Translations under genes and position numbers: made by a program | In this document: positions 9,022 through 19,835 of the stretch, piece by piece | How positions within the stretch are numbered: the first letter of the stretch is position 1 | How the letters are laid out: every line of letters begins with the position of its first letter | NCBI GenBank assembly: GCA_903881085.1 | Contig: CAIRSA010000053.1 | Span: forward strand, 1-64,000 | Source: an uncultured Acidobacteriia bacterium | GTDB lineage: Bacteria; Acidobacteriota; Terriglobia; Bryobacterales; Bryobacteraceae | Reading direction: 5' to 3' | DNA length: 64,000 nt | The notes under the pieces: model-generated | Databases searched by the model: none | Told to the model about the DNA's origin: nothing | Seen by the model: the letters and a program-made list of their open reading frames with translations, nothing else

Positions 9022-9630
9022 CTAGTCCTGCCCGGAGGCAGCGTGGTTCGGCTGCCACAACACCTCTTTCACGCCTGTTGTAAAATTCACCCACCGGCTC
9101 CAGACAAAGAAGGCGTCGCTTAATCGATTCAAATACTTAACAGCCTCCGAGGGTACTTCCTCATGGTGCGATAGGCTGACAAGCAGGCGTTCCGCGCGGC
9201 GGCACACGGTACGGCAAACGTGCAGTTCGGCGGATAACATAGTACCACCGGGCAAAACGAAACTGCGAAGCGGCTGCAGATCCTCATTCATGGAGTCCAT
9301 TTCAGCTTCCAGTTTTTCTACTTCTACAGATGTCACAGTTGGTTGTTTGGGGTGAACGTCTTCCGGCAGCGTTGCCAGGATGGAACCGAGATTGAACAGC
9401 TCGTGTTGTACGCGGACAAGAATTGCCTGCATCCTGGGAAGCTCAGCGGCCAATACGGCAGCTCTGCCGGTGAAACAGTTCAGTTCATCCACGGTGCCGT
9501 AACATTCGATGCGAAGAGCGTCCTTAGGGACCCGCTGCCCACCCACCAGGCTGGTTTCTCCCGTATCGCCCTGCTTGGTGTAGATCCGGTTGAGTGCGAT
9601 GCGCGGTTCGTTAAATTTGTTGTCTGCCAT
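9022..9630 (-). CDS. Cob(I)alamin adenosyltransferase, PduO type
   Basis: 202 residues. The N-terminal ATP-binding segment YTKQGDTGETSLVGGQRVPK, followed by YGTVDELNCFTG, and the C-terminal LSDAFFVWSRWVN are diagnostic of the PduO family, which transfers the 5'-deoxyadenosyl group of ATP to cob(I)alamin to make coenzyme B12. It presumably serves adenosylcobalamin-dependent enzymes elsewhere in the genome. The stop codon of the upstream hydrolase (9633) lies right at its start (9630), so the two are likely one transcript. Confidence 0.95.
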   Translation of the reverse strand: MADNKFNEPRIALNRIYTKQGDTGETSLVGGQRVPKDALRIECYGTVDELNCFTGRAAVLAAELPRMQAILVRVQHELFNLGSILATLPEDVHPKQPTVTSVEVEKLEAEMDSMNEDLQPLRSFVLPGGTMLSAELHVCRTVCRRAERLLVSLSHHEEVPSEAVKYLNRLSDAFFVWSRWVNFTTGVKEVLWQPNHAASGQD

Positions 9631-9632
9631 GT

Positions 9633-10526
9633 TTACTTCAATTGATGATCAAGGAACTGATACGACCGCAATCTTTCCGCCGTTGGAAAGTCGTGCGCGG
9701 AATCGGGATGCACCACCACAACGCGTTTCCGAGTCTTCATGGCGGCCACGCAATCGCGAACGCCTGACACGTCGAAGTTCGCGTCATGCAAGGGAGCATT
9801 GATAAAGATGGCGCGCGGTGAGATTGCGTTCAAGACATCGGGAAAATCGAAAGGCATGCGGGCCGGGTCCTTGCCGTACAACTCCGCAACGCGCGGCATG
9901 TAGCCCTTATGGCTCCAGCCGCTCAGATCACCTTTATAGTATTTTGCAAACGAAGTGAAGCCGCAGCTGGTAACCACGGCTTTGATGCGCGGATCAAACG
10001 CCGCCACGAAGAGGGCATTGTGTCCACCCAGGGAGTGGCCAATCACGCCGATCCGTTTGGGGTCCACTTCGGGCATGGATACCAACAGATCCACGGCCCG
10101 AATGTGGTTAAAAATACCTTTCATGGTGGCGCTGGGATAGCCCTTGGCGTAGACATCAATTTTGTAATCGCCAAAGTTGGGATAGTCGGGCGCCACAGTA
10201 ATGTAACCGCGCTCGGCCAGTTCCTGCGCATATCGAAGATTCGGCTTGCCGCCGAGACCGACGGGCTCATCCTTACCGATCTTTGTGGTTTGATGCAGGC
10301 ACAATACAGCGGCGGATCGTTTCGCGCGTTGGTGGGGAATCAACAGCCAGGCTGGAACCGCGTCGCCCGGCTCAGCCAGAAAAGTAATCTTGCGCCGCGT
10401 GTACTTTTCAAGCCGGACTTCCTCAATCACAACCACCTCAGGGGCGGCGTGATCATTCTTCGGCAACGGGCCCATCACCTGCTCCATCTGAGCAAGCACG
10501 GACGCGGCGGCAAGAAAGGCAAGCAT
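9633..10526 (-). CDS. Exported alpha/beta hydrolase (dienelactone-hydrolase / acetylxylan-esterase-like)
   Basis: 297 residues from ATG 10526. The N terminus MLAFLAAASVLAQ is a signal peptide. The core has a nucleophile elbow GHSLGGHNALF (Ser), a GYITVAPDYPNFG strand and a late HDFP His, consistent with a Ser-Asp-His hydrolase. The start is fixed by context: the upstream gene ends TGATG, sharing one base, and the signal peptide begins there; the longer frame up to 10709 would fuse nonsense residues. Substrate unknown; periplasmic or secreted ester cleavage is likely. It is coupled to the small exported protein upstream. Confidence 0.85.
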   Translation of the reverse strand: MLAFLAAASVLAQMEQVMGPLPKNDHAAPEVVVIEEVRLEKYTRRKITFLAEPGDAVPAWLLIPHQRAKRSAAVLCLHQTTKIGKDEPVGLGGKPNLRYAQELAERGYITVAPDYPNFGDYKIDVYAKGYPSATMKGIFNHIRAVDLLVSMPEVDPKRIGVIGHSLGGHNALFVAAFDPRIKAVVTSCGFTSFAKYYKGDLSGWSHKGYMPRVAELYGKDPARMPFDFPDVLNAISPRAIFINAPLHDANFDVSGVRDCVAAMKTRKRVVVVHPDSAHDFPTAERLRSYQFLDHQLK

Positions 10527-10903
10527 CAGTGGGCGGAATATTGCGGTTGCGGTGCGTTGAGCTTTACTTCGATGGTCTTTTCTTCTTCCTTCACTTCCAC
10601 ATTCTGGCCGTAGGTCTGGTAGCCCTTGGCGATGACCTGGATGAGGAAGGTTCCTTGCGGCAGCGCGGGAATGGCGGCGACGCCTTCCTGGTTGGTGCGC
10701 ATCTCCCAATGAGTGCGATCCTTCTTACCAAGCTTGACAACAGAGCGGCCCTTGTCGAGCGTGATGATCACCGAGGCGCGCTCCACTGGCTTGTCCACGG
10801 AATTGCGGACTTCCACGCGGATCTTCGTCATGGGAGTGGCCGCCGGCGCTTGAAAAGCGAGAGGCAGGCTCAACAAAAGCAGAAATGAAATTCGAGACAG
10901 CAT
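10526..10903 (-). CDS. Small exported protein with carboxypeptidase-regulatory-like (Ig-like) domain
   Basis: 125 residues: signal peptide MLSRISFLLLLSLPLAFQAPAA, then about 90 residues with the pattern IRVEVRNSVDKPVERASVIITLDKG...TNQEGVAAIPALPQGTFLIQVIAKGYQTY, typical of the CarboxypepD_reg/PEGA beta-sandwich. Such domains are common in acidobacterial cell-surface proteins. No catalytic residues are seen; a binding or scaffolding role is likely. One-base overlap (TGATG) with the hydrolase gene indicates coupled translation, so it may act with that enzyme. Confidence 0.8.
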   Translation of the reverse strand: MLSRISFLLLLSLPLAFQAPAATPMTKIRVEVRNSVDKPVERASVIITLDKGRSVVKLGKKDRTHWEMRTNQEGVAAIPALPQGTFLIQVIAKGYQTYGQNVEVKEEEKTIEVKLNAPQPQYSAH

Positions 10904-10918
10904 AGCGTAGTAATTATC

Positions 10919-12205
10919 TCATGCAATGTCGGGAATCAGGAAGCGCTTCCCGCTGACAGCCTCGGCGGCGAGGTATCCACTGCGTACGGCGCCCTCCATT
11001 GTGGCAGGCCAACCGGACCTGGTCCAGTCGCCGGAAAGGAATACATTCGGCCATTTCGTTGCCGCCAGCGGGCGACTTTGCTCAAGACCGGGCAGGGCGG
11101 AAAACGTCGCGCGGACCTCTTTCACAACGTGCGCTTTCACCAGCGACGCGGTCTTCACGGCGGGCAGGAAGTCGGCCAGTTCCTTCACGGCCAGTTCAAT
11201 GATCTCCGGCCGGCCCATCTCCAGCAGCTGTTTCGAGGCGCTCACCACCAGTTGCAAATACTTGCCGTCACCTTTGTTGAAGAACCATTGCATGTTGCGA
11301 TCGAGCAGCGCGGCGTGCGGCAGGTCCGTCACCGGGCGATCGAACCACAAGTGTACGCCCGTGATGGACGAATGCTCAAACATGGACACGTCGATTTCGA
11401 GGCCTGGCGCCAGCGCGCCAATTCGTTCAAAGGGCACGGCGCTTACGTAGGCATCGGCTGTGCGCCACTCCCCGCCGATTAACGCGCCGCGCTGCGGATC
11501 CAACTGCTCGACGGAGGCACGGAACTGCATGGTTACGTTGCCAAGCCTGCGCCACTGCGCGGAGCTGTACAGTTGACCAAGGGGCACGGAAGGCACTCCC
11601 ATTTGGTAGGATTCGTTGGTGGCAAGAAAGCCAAGCCAGAAGACCTGAAAGCCGTGCGAGGCTGCCATGCGATCCAACTCTTCATTGATGGCGCTTACCA
11701 GAACGGGGCGCCAGAAGCGATCGATGGCGCGTTCCGTTTGTTTCTTTTCGCGCAACCAATCGAGCATGGAAATGTTTTCGAGATCGCCGCGCTTGCCGTA
11801 TTCGCTGCGCAGCGCGAGCAGCGCCTTGCCGACGGCAATCTTGTCCGGCCAATCAAGGAATTTTAGCTTTATGAAGGAACCAGTGAAATGGGCGGGGGCT
11901 GGCAACATGCCGGCTTTGAGGACGGAGACGCGGCCGCCCGGTTCCATGAATGGAATCTCGCCGTGGAACTCTACTTTGGAGCGCACGCCTAGCCGCTCGT
12001 AGAAATTTAACAGGTTCACGCAGCAGTTGAGGAGAATGTGCTGGCAGTTGTCGACCGATTCCGCATTAGGCAGGGTGTAGGATGTGGCACGCCCGCCTAA
12101 GAAGGGGCGTGCTTCGTAGAGATCTACCTGGTAACCGGAGTCTCCAAGTGCCGCGGCTGCTGCGAGTCCGGCTAAGCCTCCGCCAATGACTATGACGTGG
12201 GGCAT
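10919..12205 (-). CDS. hpnE: Hydroxysqualene dehydroxylase (squalene-associated FAD desaturase)
   Basis: 428 residues. FAD-binding N terminus HVIVIGGGLAGLAAAAAL...LYEARPFLGGRA; the HpnE-specific segment VDNCQHILLNCCVNLLNFYERLG; WRPVLVSAINE; and the C-terminal FAD contact NVFLSGDWTRSGWPATMEGA. HpnE reduces hydroxysqualene to squalene in the three-enzyme HpnCDE route, feeding hopanoid synthesis. hpnC, hpnD and shc are not adjacent here. Located downstream of two small membrane protein genes and trpE(G) on the same strand. Confidence 0.93.
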   Translation of the reverse strand: MPHVIVIGGGLAGLAAAAALGDSGYQVDLYEARPFLGGRATSYTLPNAESVDNCQHILLNCCVNLLNFYERLGVRSKVEFHGEIPFMEPGGRVSVLKAGMLPAPAHFTGSFIKLKFLDWPDKIAVGKALLALRSEYGKRGDLENISMLDWLREKKQTERAIDRFWRPVLVSAINEELDRMAASHGFQVFWLGFLATNESYQMGVPSVPLGQLYSSAQWRRLGNVTMQFRASVEQLDPQRGALIGGEWRTADAYVSAVPFERIGALAPGLEIDVSMFEHSSITGVHLWFDRPVTDLPHAALLDRNMQWFFNKGDGKYLQLVVSASKQLLEMGRPEIIELAVKELADFLPAVKTASLVKAHVVKEVRATFSALPGLEQSRPLAATKWPNVFLSGDWTRSGWPATMEGAVRSGYLAAEAVSGKRFLIPDIA

Positions 12206-12252
12206 GTTACGCAGCGGTCCTCTCGCCTTTAAGCACTAAGTTAGCTGAGGAA

Positions 12253-12288
12253 GGGCGAGTACCACTCGCCCGCAGATTGCCAATCTGC
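12253..12288. repeat. Two tandem perfect mini-hairpins
   Basis: First hairpin: arms 12253-12260 and 12264-12271 (GGGCGAGT / ACTCGCCC) with a 3-nt loop. Second: arms 12272-12278 and 12282-12288 (GCAGATT / AATCTGC), also with a 3-nt loop, directly abutting. The pair sits in the gap before hpnE. The same style (a perfect 7-bp stem, small loop) occurs inside the element at 38.2 kb, suggesting a dispersed intergenic repeat family. It could also be an RNA-level attenuator for hpnE. Confidence 0.7.
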
Positions 12289-12334
12289 CCCACGCGGGCT
12301 GAAGACAAGTAGCTCGGCAGTGCGAAAAAGTCGA

Positions 12335-12463
12335 TTACGCGGCACTTGCGGATTGAAGACGCGACCTGTGGCCACCACCACCGCCGCTGTCTTCCCAATT
12401 GATCGCCAGCCAGACGCAGATCGCCAGAAACAGAATGTAGATGATGTCCGAGATGTCGATCAT
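12335..12463 (-). CDS. 42-residue small membrane protein
   Basis: ATG at 12463 gives MIDISDIIYILFLAICVWLA, then INWEDSGGGGGHRSRLQSASAA and TAA. One clear transmembrane helix (about 6-21) is followed by a Gly-rich, basic C-terminal tail, a composition often seen in acidobacterial short membrane proteins. It falls exactly in the gap between two larger genes on the same strand. Function unknown; existence rests on composition and position only. Confidence 0.5.
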   Translation of the reverse strand: MIDISDIIYILFLAICVWLAINWEDSGGGGGHRSRLQSASAA

Positions 12464-12505
12464 TCAAACTAGTATAAATATCTAATGACATCTCGGCAAT
12501 TACCC

Positions 12506-12853
12506 TTAGGACCAGTACCCCTGCCACAATCCGACGATTACAGCCGCAATAGTACCAACCACCGGAAATGAGAGTAGCGATGCCAGCAGCCGTTTCGGCC
12601 AGCCCCACGTCCGCTTGCCGAAGCAGAACCATCCCTGAGCACCAAAAATACCCAGCGCGCCAATCACAAAACCGGAGCCTCCATGCGTGCACCACGGGCA
12701 GTGTTTGCCAGTTGGGTTATGAATGTTGCAGTGATCGGCAGAGGCCTTCCACCACGACTGGCATCCGCAGCCGTAAACGACGGCACAAAAATCAATGATG
12801 AACGCACACGTAAGCACCACGCTCAAAACGAAGATAATTATGCCCGCTCGCAT
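12506..12853 (-). CDS. Cysteine-rich small membrane protein, function unknown
   Basis: 115 residues from ATG 12853 (MRAGIIIFVLSVVL). Predicted layout: helix 1 (about 3-24), an exported or loop segment rich in Cys, His and Trp (CGCQSWWKASADHCN and HNPTGKHCPWC), then two more hydrophobic helices (about 58-75 and 85-110). The C-x2-C and paired His/Cys could bind metal or form disulfides. The start overlaps the 3' end of trpE(G) by 16 nt, so it is probably cotranslated with it, although no tie to tryptophan synthesis is known. I do not recognise the family. A longer frame beginning at 12898 lies wholly inside trpE(G) and is less likely. Confidence 0.65.
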   Translation of the reverse strand: MRAGIIIFVLSVVLTCAFIIDFCAVVYGCGCQSWWKASADHCNIHNPTGKHCPWCTHGGSGFVIGALGIFGAQGWFCFGKRTWGWPKRLLASLLSFPVVGTIAAVIVGLWQGYWS

Positions 12854-14982
12854 TTGGAGTATATCCGGATCATATTTTCGATTATGCGCAGGCCGCATTC
12901 GCCGTCAAAGCTGAGTAAACTTTCCGGGTGGAACTGCACGGCTTCAATCGGCAATTCACGATGCCGCACTCCCATGATGATGCCGTCTTCCGATTCCGCA
13001 GTGATTTCCAAGCACGCCGGGAAGGTGTCGCGGTTCGCGTATAGCGAATGGTAACGGCCCACCTTGATCTGCTCAGGCAGGCCTTCGAACACGCCGATGT
13101 TCCGGTGCCGCACCATGGAAGGCTTGCCGTGCATCGGATAATCCAACACATTCAATTCGCCGCCGAACGCCTCTACAATTCCTTGCAGGCCGAGACAGAC
13201 ACCGAATGTTGGTATGCCTTTGCTTGCCGCAAAGCGGACGAGATCCGGCACACCGAAATCGGCTGGGCGGCCCGGACCAGGGGAAATCAAAATCACATCA
13301 GGGGCGATCTGTTCAATCAGTTCGTGCGGAGCACCGGCGCGATAGGTGATTACCTCGGCGCCGGTTTGCCGCGCATAGTTGGCGAGCGTCTGAATGAAGC
13401 AATCGTCGTTATCGACGAGCAACATCTTCACGCCCTTGCCTGATTGCACGCGTCCACTGGAAGCGGTCTGTTTCGCGGCGCCTTCCATCACGCGGAAGAA
13501 GCCGGTCGCTTTGATGCGCGTCTCTTCTTCTTCGGCCGCCGGGACCGAATCGTAGAGCAGCGTTGCGCCCACGGGATAACTGGCCTGGCCGTCCTTCAAA
13601 TAAACGGTGCGGATCAAAATACCCGTGTTGATATCGCCATTCAGCGACAACATGCCAACCGCGCCGCCATACCAGCCACGGGCGTCCTTTTCCAGATTCT
13701 CTACTGCTTGGGCAGCTGCCTTCTTTGGTGCGCCGATCACTGTGACGGCCCACATGTGGGAAAGGAATGCGTCAAGCGAGTCAAAGCGTGGTTCCAACTG
13801 GCCGACAACGTGATCCACCGTGTGGAACAGGCCCGCATAGGATTCGATCAACCGCCGCCAGATTACTTCCACGGAACCCGCAACACAGACGCGCGACTTG
13901 TCGTTGCGGTCAACGTCCGTGCACATGGTGAGTTCGGACTCTTCTTTGGTGGAGTTGAGTAGAGCGCGAATATTCTCGGCGTCGACTAGCGGATCGCCGG
14001 TACGTTTGGCCGTGCCAGAGATGGGGCAGGTTTCGACCAGCCTGCCTTCCACACGAACGAACATTTCGGGCGAAGCGCCTACAAGCTGTTCTTCGCCAAA
14101 CTGCATCAGGAATTCGTAGGGAGAGGGGCTGGCAATCTGGATCTTCTTGAACAGGTCTGCCGCGCTGCCGGAGTACGGCGTGATGAACTTGCGGCGCAAC
14201 ACCACTTCGTAGAAGTCGCCCTGCTTCATGCCGCCGCGCACGGCTTCCACGTTGGCCATGTACTCTTCGGCAGTGTGGTCGCTGGTGACCGGGCCGGGCT
14301 CCACATCCGCAGCGGGGGCAATCTCCGCACTCGTGCGGGGCAGGGAAGCGGTGGATACCTCATCGAGCGTGAAGTCCCACTGATAGCGCTCAATGATCTC
14401 CTTCTTACGATCCATGTAGTAGATCTCGTCGCAGAAGAAAAGATGCAGGTCCTTACGTTCGCCGCGGGGAAGCTTTAACTGGATGGGGTCGAACTGGAAC
14501 AACAAATCGTAGCCAAACGTTCCAACCAGGCCGATGCGTGAATCCTTGTCATTGTGGAACTCCGTTACCAGAGCTCGCAGAATAGAAAACACTGAAGGCT
14601 GCTTGCTGCGTTCCTCTTCAGGAAACAGCGCCGGCAAGGGCTTCAATTTGCCTACTAATCCGAAGCTGGCTTCACCGAATGACTCCCAGTGAGGATGCAG
14701 GGCCAGAACCTTCTGCAGCATGCCGCACAGGCGAGCGCCGCGTTCGTTCAGAATGCGGAATTCGACCATCCGCCCCTGGGCGATGATCTCAAGTGGGGGG
14801 CAAATGGAGGCGATATCCCAACGCGAATACCGTCCTGGAAACTCATAGCCAGAAGAAAGGTAAAATCCGCGGAATCGGTCCAGATCGCGAAGCACATGTT
14901 TCAGACCCCGTTTGAAGGGGACCTTCGATACTTGACGAGTGACAACAATCCCGCTCGCTGTTGTGTAGTTCAGATTTCGCAT
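12838..14982 (-). CDS. trpE(G): Anthranilate synthase, fused components I and II (TrpE-TrpG)
   Basis: 714 residues. Residues 1 to about 505 are the chorismate-binding TrpE part (LVETCPISGTAKRTGDPLVDAENI, VDRNDKSRVC, GAVGMLSLNGDINTGILIRT). After a short linker, residues from about 517 are a class I glutamine amidotransferase (MLLVDNDDCFIQTLANYARQ, SPGPGRPADFG, GVCLGLQG with the Cys nucleophile, and the HPES His-Glu). The enzyme makes anthranilate from chorismate and glutamine, the first step of tryptophan synthesis. Single-chain TrpEG is typical of Rhizobium/Azospirillum-type enzymes. ATG 14982 (MRNLNYTTASG) is preferred over 15030 because family similarity starts there. No Trp-codon-rich leader was found upstream. 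Confidence 0.93.
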   Translation of the reverse strand: MRNLNYTTASGIVVTRQVSKVPFKRGLKHVLRDLDRFRGFYLSSGYEFPGRYSRWDIASICPPLEIIAQGRMVEFRILNERGARLCGMLQKVLALHPHWESFGEASFGLVGKLKPLPALFPEEERSKQPSVFSILRALVTEFHNDKDSRIGLVGTFGYDLLFQFDPIQLKLPRGERKDLHLFFCDEIYYMDRKKEIIERYQWDFTLDEVSTASLPRTSAEIAPAADVEPGPVTSDHTAEEYMANVEAVRGGMKQGDFYEVVLRRKFITPYSGSAADLFKKIQIASPSPYEFLMQFGEEQLVGASPEMFVRVEGRLVETCPISGTAKRTGDPLVDAENIRALLNSTKEESELTMCTDVDRNDKSRVCVAGSVEVIWRRLIESYAGLFHTVDHVVGQLEPRFDSLDAFLSHMWAVTVIGAPKKAAAQAVENLEKDARGWYGGAVGMLSLNGDINTGILIRTVYLKDGQASYPVGATLLYDSVPAAEEEETRIKATGFFRVMEGAAKQTASSGRVQSGKGVKMLLVDNDDCFIQTLANYARQTGAEVITYRAGAPHELIEQIAPDVILISPGPGRPADFGVPDLVRFAASKGIPTFGVCLGLQGIVEAFGGELNVLDYPMHGKPSMVRHRNIGVFEGLPEQIKVGRYHSLYANRDTFPACLEITAESEDGIIMGVRHRELPIEAVQFHPESLLSFDGECGLRIIENMIRIYSKCERA

Positions 14983-15193
14983 GGGCCAACCCGAGAGGGG
15001 GAAACCTTTAGGATAACATGCGCGGCGCACAGCCTAGGCCCGGTGATCCATGCAATTGCTGTTGCCAGAGTAGGAGCTTTACTATTGTTGTGGAGATCAT
15101 TTGGTATTCCTTCGTCGGGACAAAAGTGCTATCCTGACTTGAATCAAGACAGTCTTGGTACACCAAAAGTGTGCCGGAGGGAACTACAGAACA

Positions 15194-15826
15194 ATGAAAA
15201 CACTACTCACACTCACCATTTTTGCTAGCACGATGGCTATCACCGCAGCGGCCGGCACCATTAATTACAACACAACCGGTTCAACGCTTAGCTGCAACGG
15301 CGTTGCTGGCTGCAGCCAGAACACGTCCTCTCAGGTATCTATCGGCGGTATCACCTTCTCTTATAACACCGGCTCCGGCTCGGGTGTTGTTACCCCCAGC
15401 ATCATCAACCTGGGCAATATCGTCACAACAGGCACCGGCACATCCGTTAGCGCTACAGGCCTAAGGCTTACCATCAACGTAAATTCCACGCCTCCTGGTG
15501 CTAGCGGTACGCTGCCGATAGGTAGTATTTCTGGTTCCATCTCTACCAACAATTCGGGCGCTATCCTCACGTGGTCCCCCAACAATACTACCACCGGCTT
15601 CGGCACTCTCCCTGGCGTAGTGATTGCTGGCGGCGGACAGTCATTCACGTATCAAGTACTGAACCCCACCCTTGGCCTGGTCGCACCGACCGTTGGCAAC
15701 CCTATTGGCCAGACCTCCATCCAGGGCGCAGTCACGGATACCAGCGCTCCTGAGCCGGCCACGTTTGCCATGGTTGGCGCTGGGCTTGCAATCGCAGGCA
15801 TGTTGCGCCGCCGTTCGGCGCGTTAA
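15194..15826 (+). CDS. PEP-CTERM sorting-domain protein
   Basis: 210 residues. Signal peptide MKTLLTLTIFASTMAITAAA, a Ser/Thr/Gly/Asn-rich low-complexity beta body, and a C-terminal tripartite signal: PEP motif (APEPATF), hydrophobic helix (AMVGAGLAIAGML) and RRRSAR. Such proteins are processed by an exosortase (EpsH/XrtA-like) and exported, often with exopolysaccharide. The exosortase gene is not in the window. ATG 15194 is chosen for the signal peptide; GGAGG lies 13 nt upstream. Divergent from trpE(G), and followed by a strong terminator. Confidence 0.88.
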   Translation: MKTLLTLTIFASTMAITAAAGTINYNTTGSTLSCNGVAGCSQNTSSQVSIGGITFSYNTGSGSGVVTPSIINLGNIVTTGTGTSVSATGLRLTINVNSTPPGASGTLPIGSISGSISTNNSGAILTWSPNNTTTGFGTLPGVVIAGGGQSFTYQVLNPTLGLVAPTVGNPIGQTSIQGAVTDTSAPEPATFAMVGAGLAIAGMLRRRSAR

Positions 15827-15841
15827 GCTGTTCTACAACCG

Positions 15842-15872
15842 AAGGGGTGGGCATCGCGCCCACCCCTTTTTT
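15842..15872 (+). terminator. Rho-independent terminator of the PEP-CTERM gene
   Basis: Perfect 11-bp stem AAGGGGTGGGC / GCCCACCCCTT (15842-15852 and 15858-15868) with a 5-nt loop, continuing into six T residues, 16 nt after the stop codon. Confidence 0.93.
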
Positions 15873-15969
15873 CATGCCTGGCTGAATTCAGTCTCTGACC
15901 AGCAACGCGTAAAAATAGCACGTAGCCGTGACTGAGGTGGGTTCGGCGGAATGTACTACCGGGGTGGGG

Positions 15970-16000
15970 TTCCTGGCGCCGCGTAGTGCACCGCCAGGAA
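15970..16000 (-). terminator. Hairpin downstream of gyrB
   Basis: Arms TTCCTGGCG (15970-15978) and CGCCAGGAA (15992-16000) form a perfect 9-bp stem 10 nt past the gyrB stop codon. No T-run follows on the minus strand, so it is a transcript-end stabiliser or Rho-assisted terminator rather than a classical intrinsic one. Confidence 0.5.
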
Positions 16001-16010
16001 TTTGGAATCC

Positions 16011-18458
<2,448 letters not shown>

Positions 18459-18484
18459 TCACTCACCAGACAACCGCTGCGCAA

Positions 18485-19600
18485 TCAGATGCGCATCGGC
18501 ATTACGATGTAACGGTACGTATACGTCGGCTCATCCGCTGCGGGCCGCATCTCACCGGCGCTGCCGGCATCTTTGAAGTGGAACGCCACATCGGGTTCTG
18601 CAACGGCTTTCAAGAATTCCAACAGGTACTGGGCATTGAAACCGATTTCCACGGTCGGTCCGTCGTATTCGGCGGGCAAACTCTCTTCGCTCTCTCCGGT
18701 ATCGGAAAGCGACGAATGGATGCGTACTTCGCCGGCCACTGCCTGCATGCGGATAGCGCGCGAACGTTCGTCGGCAAACTGGCTGACACGCTCAATCGAC
18801 GCCCGCAAATCTTCTTTGTGCAACTTGATGCTGTACGGATGCTCTTTCGGCAATACGCGTTCGTATTCAGGAAAGTTTCCGGTCAGTTTGCGGCTCAACA
18901 GCATGCGCCCACCCAATTCGAAGAACAGGTGGTTGTCGTCACCGGAGAACTTCATGGTCGCATCGGCCGGGGATTCCGCAGCCAGCTTCAGAATCTCACC
19001 CATCGCTTTCTTAGGGAGCAGCGCGCGATAGGAGTTGCCGATACCGGGAAACTCCATCGGGTACTCAACCATCGACAAACGGTGGCTATCCGTCGATACC
19101 ATCACCAGAGCGTCGTTCTTCACAACCATCAACGCACCGTTGAGGGTGAAACGCGATTCTTCGCTCGAAATGGCGAAGATCGTTTTCGAAATCATGGAGG
19201 CCAGAGCCTTCACCGGAATATCAACCAGCGATTCAGGCATCTCAGGCAACTCCGGGAAGCTTTCGCGCGACATGCCGGCGATGCGCGTCTTGGAACGGCC
19301 GCAGGTCAATGAGGCCCATTGGTTCTCAGCAAACTTGATGTGCAGCTCGCCCTCAGGCAGCAAGCGCACATAGTCGAGAAGCTTGCGAACGGGTATCGTT
19401 CCCGTACCGGCCTTCTTTACCTTCGCTGCGCAGCTGCAGCGGATACCCAACTCCAGATCCGTTGCCGTCAACTGGATCCTGTCTCCTTCGGCCTCAATGA
19501 GCACGTTGGAGAGAATGGGTATGGTGGTCTTTTTCTCAACGACTCCCTGCGACAGGCTGAGTTCCCGCACGAAATCGGACTTGTTAACGCTGAACTCCAT
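18485..19600 (-). CDS. dnaN: DNA polymerase III beta subunit (sliding clamp)
   Basis: 371 residues starting MEFSVNKSDFVRELSLSQGVVEKK. Three clamp domains are recognisable: TIPILSNVLIEAEGDRIQLTATDLE in domain 1, FTLNGALMVVKNDALVMVSTDSHRLS in domain 2, and the C-terminal MPMRI (family MPMRL/I) ending. The dimer ring tethers polymerase III to DNA. Located between dnaA and gyrB in the classical origin-region order. Confidence 0.97.
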   Translation of the reverse strand: MEFSVNKSDFVRELSLSQGVVEKKTTIPILSNVLIEAEGDRIQLTATDLELGIRCSCAAKVKKAGTGTIPVRKLLDYVRLLPEGELHIKFAENQWASLTCGRSKTRIAGMSRESFPELPEMPESLVDIPVKALASMISKTIFAISSEESRFTLNGALMVVKNDALVMVSTDSHRLSMVEYPMEFPGIGNSYRALLPKKAMGEILKLAAESPADATMKFSGDDNHLFFELGGRMLLSRKLTGNFPEYERVLPKEHPYSIKLHKEDLRASIERVSQFADERSRAIRMQAVAGEVRIHSSLSDTGESEESLPAEYDGPTVEIGFNAQYLLEFLKAVAEPDVAFHFKDAGSAGEMRPAADEPTYTYRYIVMPMRI

Positions 19601-19835
19601 GACGTCCTCTCTTCCTTACTAGATCTTGTAAAAAGATATTACTAATTTATCTATCGAACTCATAGGAGCTGTGGAAATGTTGAATTCTTCCTAAATTATA
19701 CAAAATAAGAAGGCTTCCCGTCACCTGGTGTTTTGGAAAACCTGACACCAGCGGTGGACCGTTTGGCCACTGGCAAGTTCTCCACAACATTCCTCAACCC
19801 CGTTTCCACACCCTGCTGTGGAAATCTCGTTAACT
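19601..19835. other. dnaA-dnaN intergenic region, candidate oriC (part 1)
   Basis: 235 bp with AT-rich patches at about 19630-19655 and 19690-19712 and four DnaA-box-like sites near the consensus TTATCCACA: TGTGGAAAT at 19670-19678, TTCTCCACA at 19778-19786, GTTTCCACA at 19802-19810 and TGTGGAAAT at 19817-19825. Clustering of such sites plus an AT-rich segment next to dnaA is what a replication origin looks like. No box is a perfect consensus match. Confidence 0.55.

Noticed and set aside
12207-12695. 162-codon frame between hpnE and the Cys-rich membrane protein
   Set aside because: It overlaps both the membrane protein gene and the 42-residue frame and spans the paired hairpins; its product has no consistent composition.
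12838-14982. TrpE-TrpG fusion considered as PabA/PabB aminodeoxychorismate synthase
   Set aside because: Order TrpE part first, then amidotransferase, and overall length fit the TrpEG clade; PabA-PabB fusions have the amidotransferase first.
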